A stretch of 64,000 nucleotides of DNA from Petrotoga mobilis SJ95 (GTDB lineage Bacteria; Thermotogota; Thermotogae; Petrotogales; Petrotogaceae), in NCBI RefSeq assembly GCF_000018605.1, contig NC_010003.1, forward strand, positions 1 through 64,000, given 5' to 3'. The position numbers were made by a program, and so were the translations under genes. The notes under the pieces are model-generated. The model was not told the DNA's origin and did not search any database. It worked only from the letters and a program-made list of their open reading frames with translations. The stretch's first letter is position 1; every line of letters starts with the position of its first letter. Positions 50,651 to 59,053 of this stretch are shown piece after piece.

Positions 50651-51985
50651 TCAGAATTTAAATTCAGCTTTGAGATATAGATACCAATGTAAGTCTGCTA
50701 AGGTATCTGCTCCGATTACATTACCATAAACGTCCAGAGTTTCGTTGCCAAGGTGGGCACCTGCAGACATGTAGTCGTTGAAAGCATAAGAAACGTTGGC
50801 TATATATGCTATTGGATTTTCTGCCTGTTCTCCATCTTCGAAGAAATAGTAAACATCTGCACCTAAAGTAACAGGAACTTCAGCCACACCATAGGTTATA
50901 TATCCATGAGGTGTAATAGATAATGTACTTGCGAAGTCAGTTAAATCAGCAATTGTAACAGGTACTTCTACTCCTGCAACACTTAGTTCTGAAATAGCGT
51001 ACTCAACGGTTGGAGTAAGAGCCAAGGAATACACAGGTGTTGCTTCTAAAAAATCGATTGTTAATGTATCAGTTAAATCAACAGTCAATGGGTCCAAAAG
51101 ATAGCTCAAATCTACCCCTGCTGTGACTTCTTGTGTGTCAGCCCAACTAACAGTGACATATATATCATTTGCAACTTCTTCTGCATAAACAGTCTTTAAG
51201 TTATTCTGCCATGTCAACCCAACGTGGGGTGTAACTGTTAATGTATCCATTTTATATGGGTATTTATAAGCAGCATCTACTCTATATGCCGTAGCAGATG
51301 AGGCCTCGTCAGAAGCATCTAAGAAATTCAGTAAACCAAAAGCTAAATCAGCACTTAATTCACCAGGAATTGGCACTTCTGTAACTTCTACTTCAACCGT
51401 AACTCTATTGTTGGAGGCATCTTCAAATTTGAAAGCTCCAGCAACAAGACCTTTTACTCCACTTACATCGAGATCGTAACTAGCACCTAAAATCATATTC
51501 CCAGGGATTGCAAAGTCTCCTGTAGCATGTTCTGTAACCTCTCCAGCTACTGTGTCAGCTAATACGACATTAACTCCGTAATCTGTTAACCCAAGTTTTA
51601 AAGAGCCTACAGCGTTAGTAAATCCGCTTATGGTGTAATTACTTAAAGCTATAACGCTTGGTTGGAATCTTAATAACCATGCTTCTTGCTCATATTGAAC
51701 GTAGTTTAAGGATAATGCTGGTGATACATCAGTAACATAACCTGAGGCATCCTTAGTCACATTTACAGGTGAAAACGTGAAACCTGCTGTTAAAGTTGCC
51801 GGAAGTGTGGTTGTAAAACTAACATCCATACTGACATCGTAGTCCAACACTGATTCGATATCCAACGGACTCTCATCCATCTTGAATTCAAAACCAGCTG
51901 TACCGCTAACATCATACACTGGCTCTACTGCAAAAAGTGCAAATGAAGCAAAAACTACCAACAAAGACAATAAAACTTTCTTCAT
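50651..51985 (-). CDS. Toga outer-membrane porin (Omp-beta-like beta-barrel)
   Basis: A signal peptide (KKVLLSLLVVFASFALFA) is followed by about 420 residues of alternating amphipathic strands, many ending in aromatic residues. The chain ends with the terminal aromatic pattern YLYLKAEFKF typical of outer-membrane beta-barrels. In Thermotoga, Omp-beta is the porin of the toga and lies next to the Omp-alpha anchor, as here. The strand rich repeats use D, T, V and A heavily. It has its own strong promoter at 52035-52064, besides possible read-through from the anchor gene. Confidence 0.82.
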   Translation of the reverse strand: MKKVLLSLLVVFASFALFAVEPVYDVSGTAGFEFKMDESPLDIESVLDYDVSMDVSFTTTLPATLTAGFTFSPVNVTKDASGYVTDVSPALSLNYVQYEQEAWLLRFQPSVIALSNYTISGFTNAVGSLKLGLTDYGVNVVLADTVAGEVTEHATGDFAIPGNMILGASYDLDVSGVKGLVAGAFKFEDASNNRVTVEVEVTEVPIPGELSADLAFGLLNFLDASDEASSATAYRVDAAYKYPYKMDTLTVTPHVGLTWQNNLKTVYAEEVANDIYVTVSWADTQEVTAGVDLSYLLDPLTVDLTDTLTIDFLEATPVYSLALTPTVEYAISELSVAGVEVPVTIADLTDFASTLSITPHGYITYGVAEVPVTLGADVYYFFEDGEQAENPIAYIANVSYAFNDYMSAGAHLGNETLDVYGNVIGADTLADLHWYLYLKAEFKF

Positions 51986-52034
51986 ACAAAAACCCCCTTC
52001 TACTTTTGATTTAATTTTTTAAAAAATCCTTACT

Positions 52035-52064
52035 ATTATAGCAAACATCCATAGTACTTGTCAA
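52035..52064 (-). promoter_or_regulatory. Strong promoter of the toga porin
   Basis: On the minus strand TTGACA and TATAAT are both consensus, spaced by 18 nt. The promoter lies in the 104-nt gap between the anchor and the porin gene, with a T-rich leader before the ribosome site AGAAGGGGG. Confidence 0.8.
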
Positions 52065-52089
52065 TACGAATCATACATTTGATAAAATT

Positions 52090-53046
52090 TTATTGAGGCA
52101 TGAAGATACCAACGGCACCTAAAATAACTCCCAAACCAGCTACTAACCATAACATTGTTTTATCTTGCGCTTTTTGTATTTCTGCATTTTGAGCTTCAAC
52201 TTGTTGACTTAACTCTGTTATCTTTGCTTCGTTAGAAGCAGCTTTTTTTGCTAAATCTGGTAAAGCCTTAACATACATCTGATTTAGCTCAGCTATAGTT
52301 CTTACTTCTGCTAAATCTTGAGACAAAGATGCGATTTGCTCTTCATTTGTAGATACCCTGCTACTTAATTCGTCGATCTTGTCGTAAGTATCGTATTTGA
52401 GATTCAAATGTTGCCTAGTCATACTTGTTTTGAATTCTTCAAGCGAAGCAATCCTTTCTTCGTTTGAAGCTACTTTCTGAGAAAGCGAAGGCAATGCTTT
52501 GACAAACATTTGATTTTGTTCAGCTAAACTCTTTGTTTCTTCTACCGTTACCTCTAATTGACTAACCGTTGCTTTTAAACCAGCTACGTCCTGACTAACT
52601 GCCAACAGATCAGTCTCTAAAGCATCACCAATGTTTTTGGCTCTATAGGCTGTCTTTTTAACATCTTGATATGTTGCCTGCAGATCGGATAAAAGATCAT
52701 CCGCTTGCAACTGCTCATTCAATGAATTGAACTGACTTTCAACGTTATTTACCTTCTTTGAAAGATCATCTACTTTGACTTCCAAATAGGCTAAATCGCT
52801 CGTCTTTGCGATTTCAGGAGAGTTTTCTAAATAAGTTACCAACCTCGACATCCAAACTGCTGCATCCGACCTTGTCAAAGGTTCATAGCCTCTAAATGTT
52901 GGTTCGTCTACAGGAATTACACCTTTTTCAACCAGCTTCATAACGTAATCATACGCCCAATGATCCTCTCCTACGTCGGTGAAGCCAAGTGAAAAAGCAG
53001 ACACCACAAATACCATTACTGCAAATAAAGCAAGCGTTTTCTTCAT
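52090..53046 (-). CDS. Toga anchor protein (Omp-alpha-like, SLH and coiled coil)
   Basis: Signal peptide (KKTLALFAVMVFVVSAFS), then an SLH domain (LGFTDVGEDHWAYDYVMKLVEKGVIPVDEPTFRGYEPLTRSDAAVWMSRLVTYLE, residues about 20-75) that binds the cell wall. A coiled coil follows (about 85-290) with internal repeats: EQNQMFVKALPSLSQKVASNEERI and ELNQMYVKALPDLAKKAASNEAKI are near copies. It ends with a hydrophobic helix (TMLWLVAGLGVILGAVGIFMP). This is the Omp-alpha design that spaces the toga from the cell. It is encoded next to the porin, and a longer relative is at 14722. Confidence 0.88.
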   Translation of the reverse strand: MKKTLALFAVMVFVVSAFSLGFTDVGEDHWAYDYVMKLVEKGVIPVDEPTFRGYEPLTRSDAAVWMSRLVTYLENSPEIAKTSDLAYLEVKVDDLSKKVNNVESQFNSLNEQLQADDLLSDLQATYQDVKKTAYRAKNIGDALETDLLAVSQDVAGLKATVSQLEVTVEETKSLAEQNQMFVKALPSLSQKVASNEERIASLEEFKTSMTRQHLNLKYDTYDKIDELSSRVSTNEEQIASLSQDLAEVRTIAELNQMYVKALPDLAKKAASNEAKITELSQQVEAQNAEIQKAQDKTMLWLVAGLGVILGAVGIFMPQ

Positions 53047-53113
53047 TCTTCCTTACCCCCTTTTATGATTTTGATTTGATAAAAAACTACTTTTCTCAAA
53101 AAACCGTCACTAT

Positions 53114-53142
53114 ATTATACTATATTTAAAGAAATTTTGCAA
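53114..53142 (-). promoter_or_regulatory. Promoter of the toga anchor gene
   Basis: On the minus strand TTGCAA and TATAAT are spaced by 17 nt, followed by a leader of about 65 nt to the Omp-alpha-like gene, with the ribosome site AAAGGGGG. Confidence 0.72.
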
Positions 53143-53145
53143 AAT

Positions 53146-54339
53146 CTATTTCATCTTTTTTATTTTAAAAAAACTCTTTTTCCCAACTCTTAATATAGCT
53201 CCATCATCACAATCAACAACATCTTTGAAATCCTTTATTTTTTCGTCGTTGATTCTAATGGCACCTTGCATTATAGCCCTTTTTATTTCACTGTTGCTAT
53301 CGTAAACGTTGGTCTTGGAAACTATGTCTAAAATCGTTTCTCCACTTTTAATTTGAATCTCTGGCAAATCTTCGGGCATTTCTCTTTTCTGGAAGATTGA
53401 GACAAAGTTTTGTTTAGCTTTTTCTGCTTCTTCTTTATTATATAACAAATTAACTATTTCTTCTGCTAAAACCATTTTAATATCTCTTGGATTCACTTCT
53501 TCACTCTTCATTTGATTTTCAATATCTTTTATTTTATCTTTTGGAGTATCTGTTAAATATTTCATATACTTAATAATAAGATGATCAGGAATAGACATAA
53601 CTTTACCGAAAATATCTTGTGGAGAATCGTTAAAAGCTATATAATTGTCGTAACTTTTACTCATCTTTAGGTACCCATCTGTTCCTTCAATCAAAGGCAT
53701 TGTAAGCACCACTTGTGGGGACTGACCGAACTCTTCTTGAAGCTTTCTTCCAACTAAAAGATTGAAAAGTTGGTCTGTACCTCCAAGTTCCACATCAGCT
53801 TCAATAACAATAGAATCATACGCTTGTGCTAAAGGATACAAAAATTCAGATATACTTATAGGCTGATTTTCTTTTAACCTTTTACTGAAATCATCTCTTT
53901 CAAGCATCCTGGCAACTGTGTATCTTGATGATAGGTTAATTATATCAGCAAAAGATAATTTGGAAAGCCATTCGCTGTTAAATTTTACCACAGTTTTATC
54001 CGGGTGAAGAATTCTAAAAGCTTGTTCAACGTATGTCTTAGAATTTTCTCGGACTTCATCTTCAGAAAGTAAAGGTCTCGTTTTTGATCTTCCAGAAGGG
54101 TCTCCTATTCTTGCCGTGAAATCCCCGATTATTAAGTAAACTATATGACCTAACTCTTGAAACTGTTTTAACTTTCTTAAAACAACAGCATGGCCTAAGT
54201 GAAGATCAGCTCTAGAAGGATCCACTCCCAACTTAACTTTTAATTGGCCTTTTTCTCTTAATTTGTTCAAAAAATCTTCTGGTGTAATAAAATCTACGGA
54301 ATCTTCTTGTATAATTCTAAGTTGGTCTTCAGGGTTCAA
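53146..54339 (-). CDS. tyrS: Tyrosyl-tRNA synthetase
   Basis: This class I synthetase attaches Tyr to tRNA-Tyr. The HIGH motif is HLGHAVVL, and the KMSKS motif is KMSKSYDN near residue 230. The C-terminal S4-like RNA-binding domain is ETILDIVSKTNVYDSNSEIKRAIMQGAIRINDEKIKD. Length 397 aa and the motif form fit the TyrRS type with short KMSKS loop seen in Thermotogota. SecG lies 15 nt upstream, so they may be co-transcribed. Confidence 0.95.
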   Translation of the reverse strand: MNPEDQLRIIQEDSVDFITPEDFLNKLREKGQLKVKLGVDPSRADLHLGHAVVLRKLKQFQELGHIVYLIIGDFTARIGDPSGRSKTRPLLSEDEVRENSKTYVEQAFRILHPDKTVVKFNSEWLSKLSFADIINLSSRYTVARMLERDDFSKRLKENQPISISEFLYPLAQAYDSIVIEADVELGGTDQLFNLLVGRKLQEEFGQSPQVVLTMPLIEGTDGYLKMSKSYDNYIAFNDSPQDIFGKVMSIPDHLIIKYMKYLTDTPKDKIKDIENQMKSEEVNPRDIKMVLAEEIVNLLYNKEEAEKAKQNFVSIFQKREMPEDLPEIQIKSGETILDIVSKTNVYDSNSEIKRAIMQGAIRINDEKIKDFKDVVDCDDGAILRVGKKSFFKIKKMK

Positions 54340-54354
54340 ATATTGGTTCCTCCT

Positions 54355-54591
54355 TTAAGCTATTATCCAAGTTACCAAAAAACAGTTGATCATGAAAAGT
54401 ATGCCAAAAGTTAGAGCAATTTTGGAGGTTTTATCTAGCCCTTTTTCTCTTCCAAAATTGGTGGCAGAACCGCCTGCACCAAATGCCCCACCTAATTCAC
54501 TGTTTTTTTGCATTCTTTGCAGTGCAAAGTAGATTACTCCTAAAGCTAAAATGATATGAATAATTATAAGCAAGACTCCTAGAAAACCCAT
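54355..54591 (-). CDS. secG: Preprotein translocase subunit SecG
   Basis: SecG is the small accessory subunit of the SecYEG channel. The 78-aa protein has two membrane helices (GVLLIIIHIILALGVIYFAL and KIALTFGILFMINCFLVTWII) joined by the conserved Q-rich and glycine-rich loop QRMQKNSELGGAFGAGGSATNFGREKGLDKTSK. It starts with a good ribosome site (AGGAGG) before ATG 54591. It precedes tyrS, 15 nt apart. Confidence 0.9.
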   Translation of the reverse strand: MGFLGVLLIIIHIILALGVIYFALQRMQKNSELGGAFGAGGSATNFGREKGLDKTSKIALTFGILFMINCFLVTWIIA

Positions 54592-54724
54592 AAATTTCCT
54601 CCTCTTTATAACTTAGATTATCAATGAAATTTTATAATTCCTTTTTTATTATATCATACGAATAAACGTTATGCAAACCTTTTTCAAATTTCTTAAAATA
54701 GAGAAAAACGAAGTTTTTCTCACT

Positions 54725-54768
54725 TATTCGATGATAATCGCCTATAATCGTCTCTAATCAGGAATAAT
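54725..54768 (+). promoter_or_regulatory. Array of five 10-bp phased TAAT repeats
   Basis: The cores TATT, TAAT, TAAT, TAAT, TAAT start at 54725, 54735, 54745, 54755 and 54765, exactly 10 bp apart; the first three are TATTCG, TAATCG and TAATCG. The last core starts 32 bp before a TAAAAT -10 box, the same distance as in the sugar ABC promoter (23577-23636). No good -35 is seen, which would fit an activator-dependent promoter. A TTTGATTA/TAATCAAA hairpin lies between array and -10. Confidence 0.7.
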
Positions 54769-54796
54769 TTGATTAGCTTTTTTTTAATCAAAAAGG

Positions 54797-54802
54797 TAAA
54801 AT
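54797..54802 (+). promoter_or_regulatory. -10 box upstream of the LacI/pullulanase locus
   Basis: TAAAAT at 54797-54802 is placed 32 bp after the last TAAT core of the array. It lacks a recognisable -35. If used, the transcript would run about 320 nt before the LacI gene, through the G-rich and hairpin repeats. Confidence 0.45.
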
Positions 54803-54818
54803 AAGATTGAGTAAAAAA

Positions 54819-54830
54819 GGAAACGGTTCC
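54819..54830 (+). promoter_or_regulatory. Probable LacI-type operator
   Basis: GGAAACGGTTCC is an imperfect palindrome with a central CG, as in LacI-family operators. It lies 17-28 nt past the -10 box, over the likely transcription start. A related half-match (GAAAC and TTTTC) is at 56161-56176 before the pullulanase. Confidence 0.5.
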
Positions 54831-54836
54831 TTATTG

Positions 54837-54934
54837 GTGGAAAGCGGGGCGAAGGGGCAAATACTCCTTTATCCTTTAGGTAAAGGAGCTTGGAGAAGGG
54901 GCAAAAACTCTTTTATCCTTTAGGGTGGGGAGCG
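54837..54934 (+). repeat. Tandem G-rich repeat region (copy F)
   Basis: A G-rich repeat (GGTGG, GGGG, GGGG runs at 54837-54857) is followed by a second partial unit 44 bp on. The near-identical pieces are at 54864-54880 and 54908-54924, each TCCTTTATCCTTTAGG-like. A third copy start (GGGTGGGGAGCG, 54923-54934) is cut off by the hairpin repeat. The orientation toward lacI is the same as the other copies, but the distance (about 270 nt) is larger. Confidence 0.7.
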
Positions 54935-55040
54935 TTTGCTGCAATTTGCAAACTATGTTTTTTTGCAGTTTTATGCAAAATGGTTTTTTTCGTAATGTTT
55001 TTGAATAACTTTCCTAATCTCATTTGCTTTGCAAATGATG
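54935..55040 (-). repeat. Single copy of the CATTTGC hairpin repeat
   Basis: On the minus strand it reads CATTTGC-AAA-GCAAATG, then ATTCAAAAACATTACGAAAAA, then TTTTGCA and GCAGCAAA, matching the tail of copy 3 at 43825-43900. Thus the same family occurs 11 kb away, and it directly abuts the G-rich repeat. Confidence 0.7.
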
Positions 55041-55057
55041 TATTGAATTCGGGGTTT

Positions 55058-55077
55058 TTAAGGGGCTTGCCCCTTAA
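55058..55077. repeat. Perfect 9-bp palindrome hairpin
   Basis: TTAAGGGGC-TT-GCCCCTTAA is a perfect stem with a 2-nt loop in the lacI leader. No T-run follows on the plus strand. Together with the array, operator and repeats it makes up the 538-nt gap 54592-55129. Confidence 0.65.
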
Positions 55078-55129
55078 TGTAGGGCTGAAGCTCCGCTATA
55101 TATATAATTATGATTCCGAGGTGAATATT

Positions 55130-56134
55130 GTGAAAGAGAAAAAGAGAAATCCAAATCCCACTATTAAAGACGTAGCACGACTCGCCAACGTTGGAATAGC
55201 AACAGTTTCAAGGGTATTAAATAATTCCGAAAAGGTAAGCGAAAAGACAAAAGAGAAAGTTCTAGAAATCATAGAAGAGTTGGGATATTCTCCCAACATT
55301 AACGCTAGAACATTATCTTCAAAAAATATAAATTCTCTTTCTTTTGTAACACCAGACATGGGAAACGAATTTTATGGAATCATGTATTCTCTACTTGAAA
55401 AGAAAATTTCTCGAAATAATTATAGGTTGATTGTTTTTCCCCTCATAGATCAGATATCTCTGGAAAAGATTAAGCAAAATACTGATCTAATTTATCAAAC
55501 CGATGGTGTGTTTATCTCTTCTCTTTCCGTTTCAAGTATTTTTCATAACAGAATTCCCCCTAAGAAAATAATATTGATCGATTCATATGATGAGAGATTC
55601 GATTCTGTTTACGTTGATAATTATCAAGTCGGGAAAACAGCCGCTCAATATCTCATAAATAATTCACCTGCAAATAGTACTTTCTATTTAGTTACTTTTA
55701 AGGAGCTCAACAATGAATTTACCTCTTTCGTCTTCAAAAAAAGAGACGAAGGTTTTTTAGAAGTTATGGAAGAGAACAATAAAAAGGTAAAGATTATATA
55801 TAGCGATTTATTGTGGGATGGGGGGTATAAAGCGATTGGAACCCTTATAAAAAGGCGCCCCAGAAAATATTCATCCATTTTTGCAACATGTGACATGATT
55901 GGAGTAGGTGTCAAAAAATACTTGGAAGAAATGAATATGTATCCAAAAAAGGATTATTCATTGATAGCTGTTGACAATCTTCCTATTAGTAGGCTATTTC
56001 AATTAACAACGATTAGACAACCGATTAGCGAAATGGTCGAAATTGCTTATGAGATGTTCGTCTCTTCCATGGAAGGAAGAGAAAAAGCTGAACATTACAA
56101 ATTGGAAGCCAAAATAGTAGAAAGAGAAACATAG
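55130..56134 (+). CDS. LacI-family transcriptional regulator
   Basis: The N-terminal helix-turn-helix and hinge are clear: TIKDVARLANVGIATVSRVLNNSEKVSEKTKEKVLEIIEELGYSPNINARTL. The periplasmic-binding-protein-like effector domain follows (SLSFVTPDMGNEFYGIMYSLLEKKI; VDNLPISRLFQLTTIRQPISEM). I start at GTG 55130 (GAGGTGA upstream); the longer frame back to 54890 runs through repeat DNA. The gene lies 74 nt before the pullulanase, so the likely ligand is an alpha-glucan oligosaccharide. Operator candidates are at 54819 and 56161. Length 334 aa. Confidence 0.9.
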   Translation: MKEKKRNPNPTIKDVARLANVGIATVSRVLNNSEKVSEKTKEKVLEIIEELGYSPNINARTLSSKNINSLSFVTPDMGNEFYGIMYSLLEKKISRNNYRLIVFPLIDQISLEKIKQNTDLIYQTDGVFISSLSVSSIFHNRIPPKKIILIDSYDERFDSVYVDNYQVGKTAAQYLINNSPANSTFYLVTFKELNNEFTSFVFKKRDEGFLEVMEENNKKVKIIYSDLLWDGGYKAIGTLIKRRPRKYSSIFATCDMIGVGVKKYLEEMNMYPKKDYSLIAVDNLPISRLFQLTTIRQPISEMVEIAYEMFVSSMEGREKAEHYKLEAKIVERET

Positions 56135-56160
56135 AAGATATTATTATTTTTTTCTATATT

Positions 56161-56176
56161 GTGGAAACCTTTTCAC
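56161..56176 (+). promoter_or_regulatory. Possible LacI-type operator before pullulanase
   Basis: GTGGAAACCTTTTCAC is an imperfect palindrome (GTGxAAA and TTTxCAC) 33 nt before the pullulanase start. It shares GGAAAC with the site at 54819-54830. Confidence 0.4.
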
Positions 56177-56208
56177 TATATCACAACTTCAAAAGGAGGT
56201 CGGTATTT

Positions 56209-58908
56209 ATGAGGAAAGTAGGTTACTTTTTGCTAGTATTCTTCTTAATTTCTTTGTTGTTAGGTTGTTCCGCGCAAGCAGATCAAGCCACACAAACTCA
56301 AGCTTTGCCTGAAGAGGTTGAAAGTACAAATCCTAACAATTTTGTAAGCCTTTCTGAAGGGAAAACCGCTGCTAACTTTGACGCACAGACCGTTTTGATC
56401 GTACACTATCACAGACCTGATGGTGATTATGAACCTTGGAATCTTTGGATTTGGCCAAGTAAACCTGTTTCCAAAGAAGGCGCTAGATATTTATTTGAAG
56501 GTGAGGATAGTTTTGGTAAGTATGCGATTGTCAAATTTGAGGAAAAACATGAGGAGTTGGGGTTCATTGTAAGAACAGATAGTTGGGAAAAAGATATTTC
56601 AATGGATAGATTCGTGAGTATACCTGAAAGCGGAGTTGCTGAAATATGGGTCTTATCTGGAGTAGAGAATTACTATACCGATCCTAAAAACCTTGACTTA
56701 AGTCCCCGAGTAAATGCAGCTATCATGGATTCTTTCGATGAAATAAAGGTTAGTCTAACGGTACCCTTTGATACAAAAGAGTGGGAAGGAAAAGTCCACT
56801 TTTATCAGGTCGATGGTTCTGATCCTATTGCCATGGATGTATCAGATGTTTATAAAACCGATCCCACCGATATTTCTGTTACCTCAAATATTACAATAAA
56901 ACTAGCTAATCCAATATCTTCCCAGGATGTGGATAAATTGTATAAAATAGATATAGAAGGATATGTATCAGAAAATTATGTGATTATGCGTAATATTTTA
57001 GATGAGGAAGTTTTTCATTACTATGGGAACGATTTAGGAGCGGTTTATTCTCCAGCTAAAACAGATTTTAAAGTATGGTCCCCAGTATCCTCAGAAGCAA
57101 AGGTACTACTTTTCCATGATTATTTGGATGAAGAACCATATAAAGAAATTCCCATGTCAAAAAACGATAACGGAGTTTGGCATGCCACTATGAACGGTGA
57201 TTTAAAAGGGCAATATTATCTATATGAGTTCGTATCTTATGGCGAAACAAGAAGAACAATAGATATTTATTCCACAGCTCTTGCCGTCAATTCCGCGAAA
57301 TCAGCTATTATAGATTTGAATGATACAGACCCAGTAGGTTGGAATAACGATACAAGACCTGTTCTTAAAAATCCTGAAGATGCAATTGTTTATGAAATTC
57401 ATGTAAAAGATTTTACAATAGATGAAAGCTCTGGAGTTCCAGAAGAGTACAGGGGTAAATATCTTGGATTGACTGTAGACAATACACAATCCCCCACAGG
57501 TGTGAAAACAGGATTATCACACCTAAAGGAACTTGGAGTTACTCACGTTCACATTATGCCTATTCAAGATGCTGGTTCTTTAGATGAAACTAAATTCGAT
57601 GAGCAATACGGTTGGGGATACGATCCCTTAGTGTACAATGTTCCAGAAGGTATTTATTCGACAGATCCATACGATCCATTAAAGAGAATAAATGAAGTGA
57701 AAACCGTAGTCAAAACTTTTCACGAAAACGGTATAAGGGTTGTGATGGATGTTGTGTACAACCATACATACCAAGTCGGAAAGAATTCACCTTTCGATCA
57801 AACAGTTCCTTACTTCTATTACCGTACTGATCAATCTGGGAAATATACAAATGGATCTGGAGTGGGGAACGAAGTAGCCACGGAAAGGTTCATGGTGAGA
57901 AAATACATAGTAGATAGTTTAAAGTATTGGGTCGATGAGTATCATGTTGATGGATTCAGATTCGATTTATTAGGTTTATTTGACAAAGAAACGGTAAAAA
58001 CAATATCAGAAGAATTACATGCCCTACTACCAGACGTACTTTTGTATGGAGAACCATGGACTGGTGGCGGTCAAATAACGTTTGGCAAAGGAGACCAAAA
58101 AGGTTTAGAGGTAGCTGTATTCAACGATGATGTTAGAGACGCTATTAGGGGAAGCGTATTTGAACCTGAGGTCAAAGGTTTTGGATTAGGGGCTGCAGGA
58201 CAACAAACAAAGATAAAAAGAGGTGTTGTCGGATCTATTGAATACGACAGCACAATAAGATCATGGGCACAAGACCCACAAGAAACTATGAACTACGTTT
58301 CCAACCATGATAACCATACCTTATGGGATAAAAATGCACTTGCTCTCGGTGTAAAACCGTGGGAAGAAGAGTTAGACCCACAAACTTTAGAAACCTTAAA
58401 AGCCTCTCAAAAATTCTCCAATGCAATGATCTTAACGATGCAGGGTGTACCCTTCTTACACGGTGGGGTGGATTTTGCAAGGACTAAGAACGGTAATCAT
58501 AACCCATACAATGTTTTAGAACCAAACGTATACGACTGGAACAGGAAAAGCGAATTTTACGATATATTTGAGTATTACCAAGGTATGATAGAATTAAGAA
58601 AAGCTCATCCTGCTTTTAGAATGACCAATAGTGAAGATATAATAGCTCACATTGAATTTTTCGAACTACCTAAAGAATATAGAAAAACCGTTGCTTTTAT
58701 CATAAAAGATAATGCAAACAACGATCCATGGAAAAATATTGTGGTTGTCTACAATGCAGAACCAGAATCTTCTGTTCAAATCACACTACCTGAAGGCGAA
58801 TGGAATTTAGTTGTAAATGAAAACACAGCTGGTACCGAAACACTGAATGTAGTGGAAGGAACAATCGAAGTGTCACCTTTATCCGCTTACGTTTTATATC
58901 AAAACTAA
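56209..58908 (+). CDS. pulA: Type I pullulanase lipoprotein
   Basis: This GH13 enzyme cleaves alpha-1,6 links in pullulan and branched alpha-glucans. Signal: a lipoprotein start with lipobox LLLGCS. Domains in order: a CBM41-like starch-binding region (VLIVHYHRPDGDYEPWNLWIW), a CBM48 region (YSPAKTDFKVWSPVSSEAKVLLF), then the GH13 barrel. The type I pullulanase motif YGWGYDP is near residue 470; the catalytic nucleophile is in DGFRFDLLG, the acid/base in LYGEPW and the third acid in VSNHDNH. A chain of about 899 aa (from ATG 56209) is near the usual size. ATG 56209 has AAAAGGAGG upstream. It is anchored outside the membrane, feeding sugars to transporters. Confidence 0.93.
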   Translation: MRKVGYFLLVFFLISLLLGCSAQADQATQTQALPEEVESTNPNNFVSLSEGKTAANFDAQTVLIVHYHRPDGDYEPWNLWIWPSKPVSKEGARYLFEGEDSFGKYAIVKFEEKHEELGFIVRTDSWEKDISMDRFVSIPESGVAEIWVLSGVENYYTDPKNLDLSPRVNAAIMDSFDEIKVSLTVPFDTKEWEGKVHFYQVDGSDPIAMDVSDVYKTDPTDISVTSNITIKLANPISSQDVDKLYKIDIEGYVSENYVIMRNILDEEVFHYYGNDLGAVYSPAKTDFKVWSPVSSEAKVLLFHDYLDEEPYKEIPMSKNDNGVWHATMNGDLKGQYYLYEFVSYGETRRTIDIYSTALAVNSAKSAIIDLNDTDPVGWNNDTRPVLKNPEDAIVYEIHVKDFTIDESSGVPEEYRGKYLGLTVDNTQSPTGVKTGLSHLKELGVTHVHIMPIQDAGSLDETKFDEQYGWGYDPLVYNVPEGIYSTDPYDPLKRINEVKTVVKTFHENGIRVVMDVVYNHTYQVGKNSPFDQTVPYFYYRTDQSGKYTNGSGVGNEVATERFMVRKYIVDSLKYWVDEYHVDGFRFDLLGLFDKETVKTISEELHALLPDVLLYGEPWTGGGQITFGKGDQKGLEVAVFNDDVRDAIRGSVFEPEVKGFGLGAAGQQTKIKRGVVGSIEYDSTIRSWAQDPQETMNYVSNHDNHTLWDKNALALGVKPWEEELDPQTLETLKASQKFSNAMILTMQGVPFLHGGVDFARTKNGNHNPYNVLEPNVYDWNRKSEFYDIFEYYQGMIELRKAHPAFRMTNSEDIIAHIEFFELPKEYRKTVAFIIKDNANNDPWKNIVVVYNAEPESSVQITLPEGEWNLVVNENTAGTETLNVVEGTIEVSPLSAYVLYQN

Positions 58909-58924
58909 TAAACTTTAGAAAATC

Positions 58925-58952
58925 AAAGGGGCGAATTTTTTCGCCCTTTTTT
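58925..58952 (+). terminator. Terminator of pullulanase
   Basis: AAAGGGGCGAA and TTCGCCCTTT pair with one bulged G, followed by TTTTTT on the plus strand. It separates the pullulanase from the Na+-NQR genes. Confidence 0.82.
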
Positions 58953-58980
58953 AATTCTTACAAATTGATAAAATGAATCG

Positions 58981-59009
58981 TTGATATCTAAGGTCATATA
59001 TGTTAAAAT
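58981..59009 (+). promoter_or_regulatory. Promoter of the Na+-NQR operon
   Basis: TTGATA (58981-58986) and TAAAAT (59004-59009) are spaced by 17 nt, about 45 nt before the first gene. No NqrA gene lies between terminator and promoter. Confidence 0.7.
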
Positions 59010-59053
59010 ATCAATAGATTTATTAATTTAGATTTAATTAAGGGGGTGTTCAT

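Noticed and set aside
54890-55129. 80-codon N-terminal extension of the LacI regulator
   Set aside because: It is encoded by repeat DNA and would put the DNA-binding domain in the middle of the protein; GTG 55130 has a good ribosome site.
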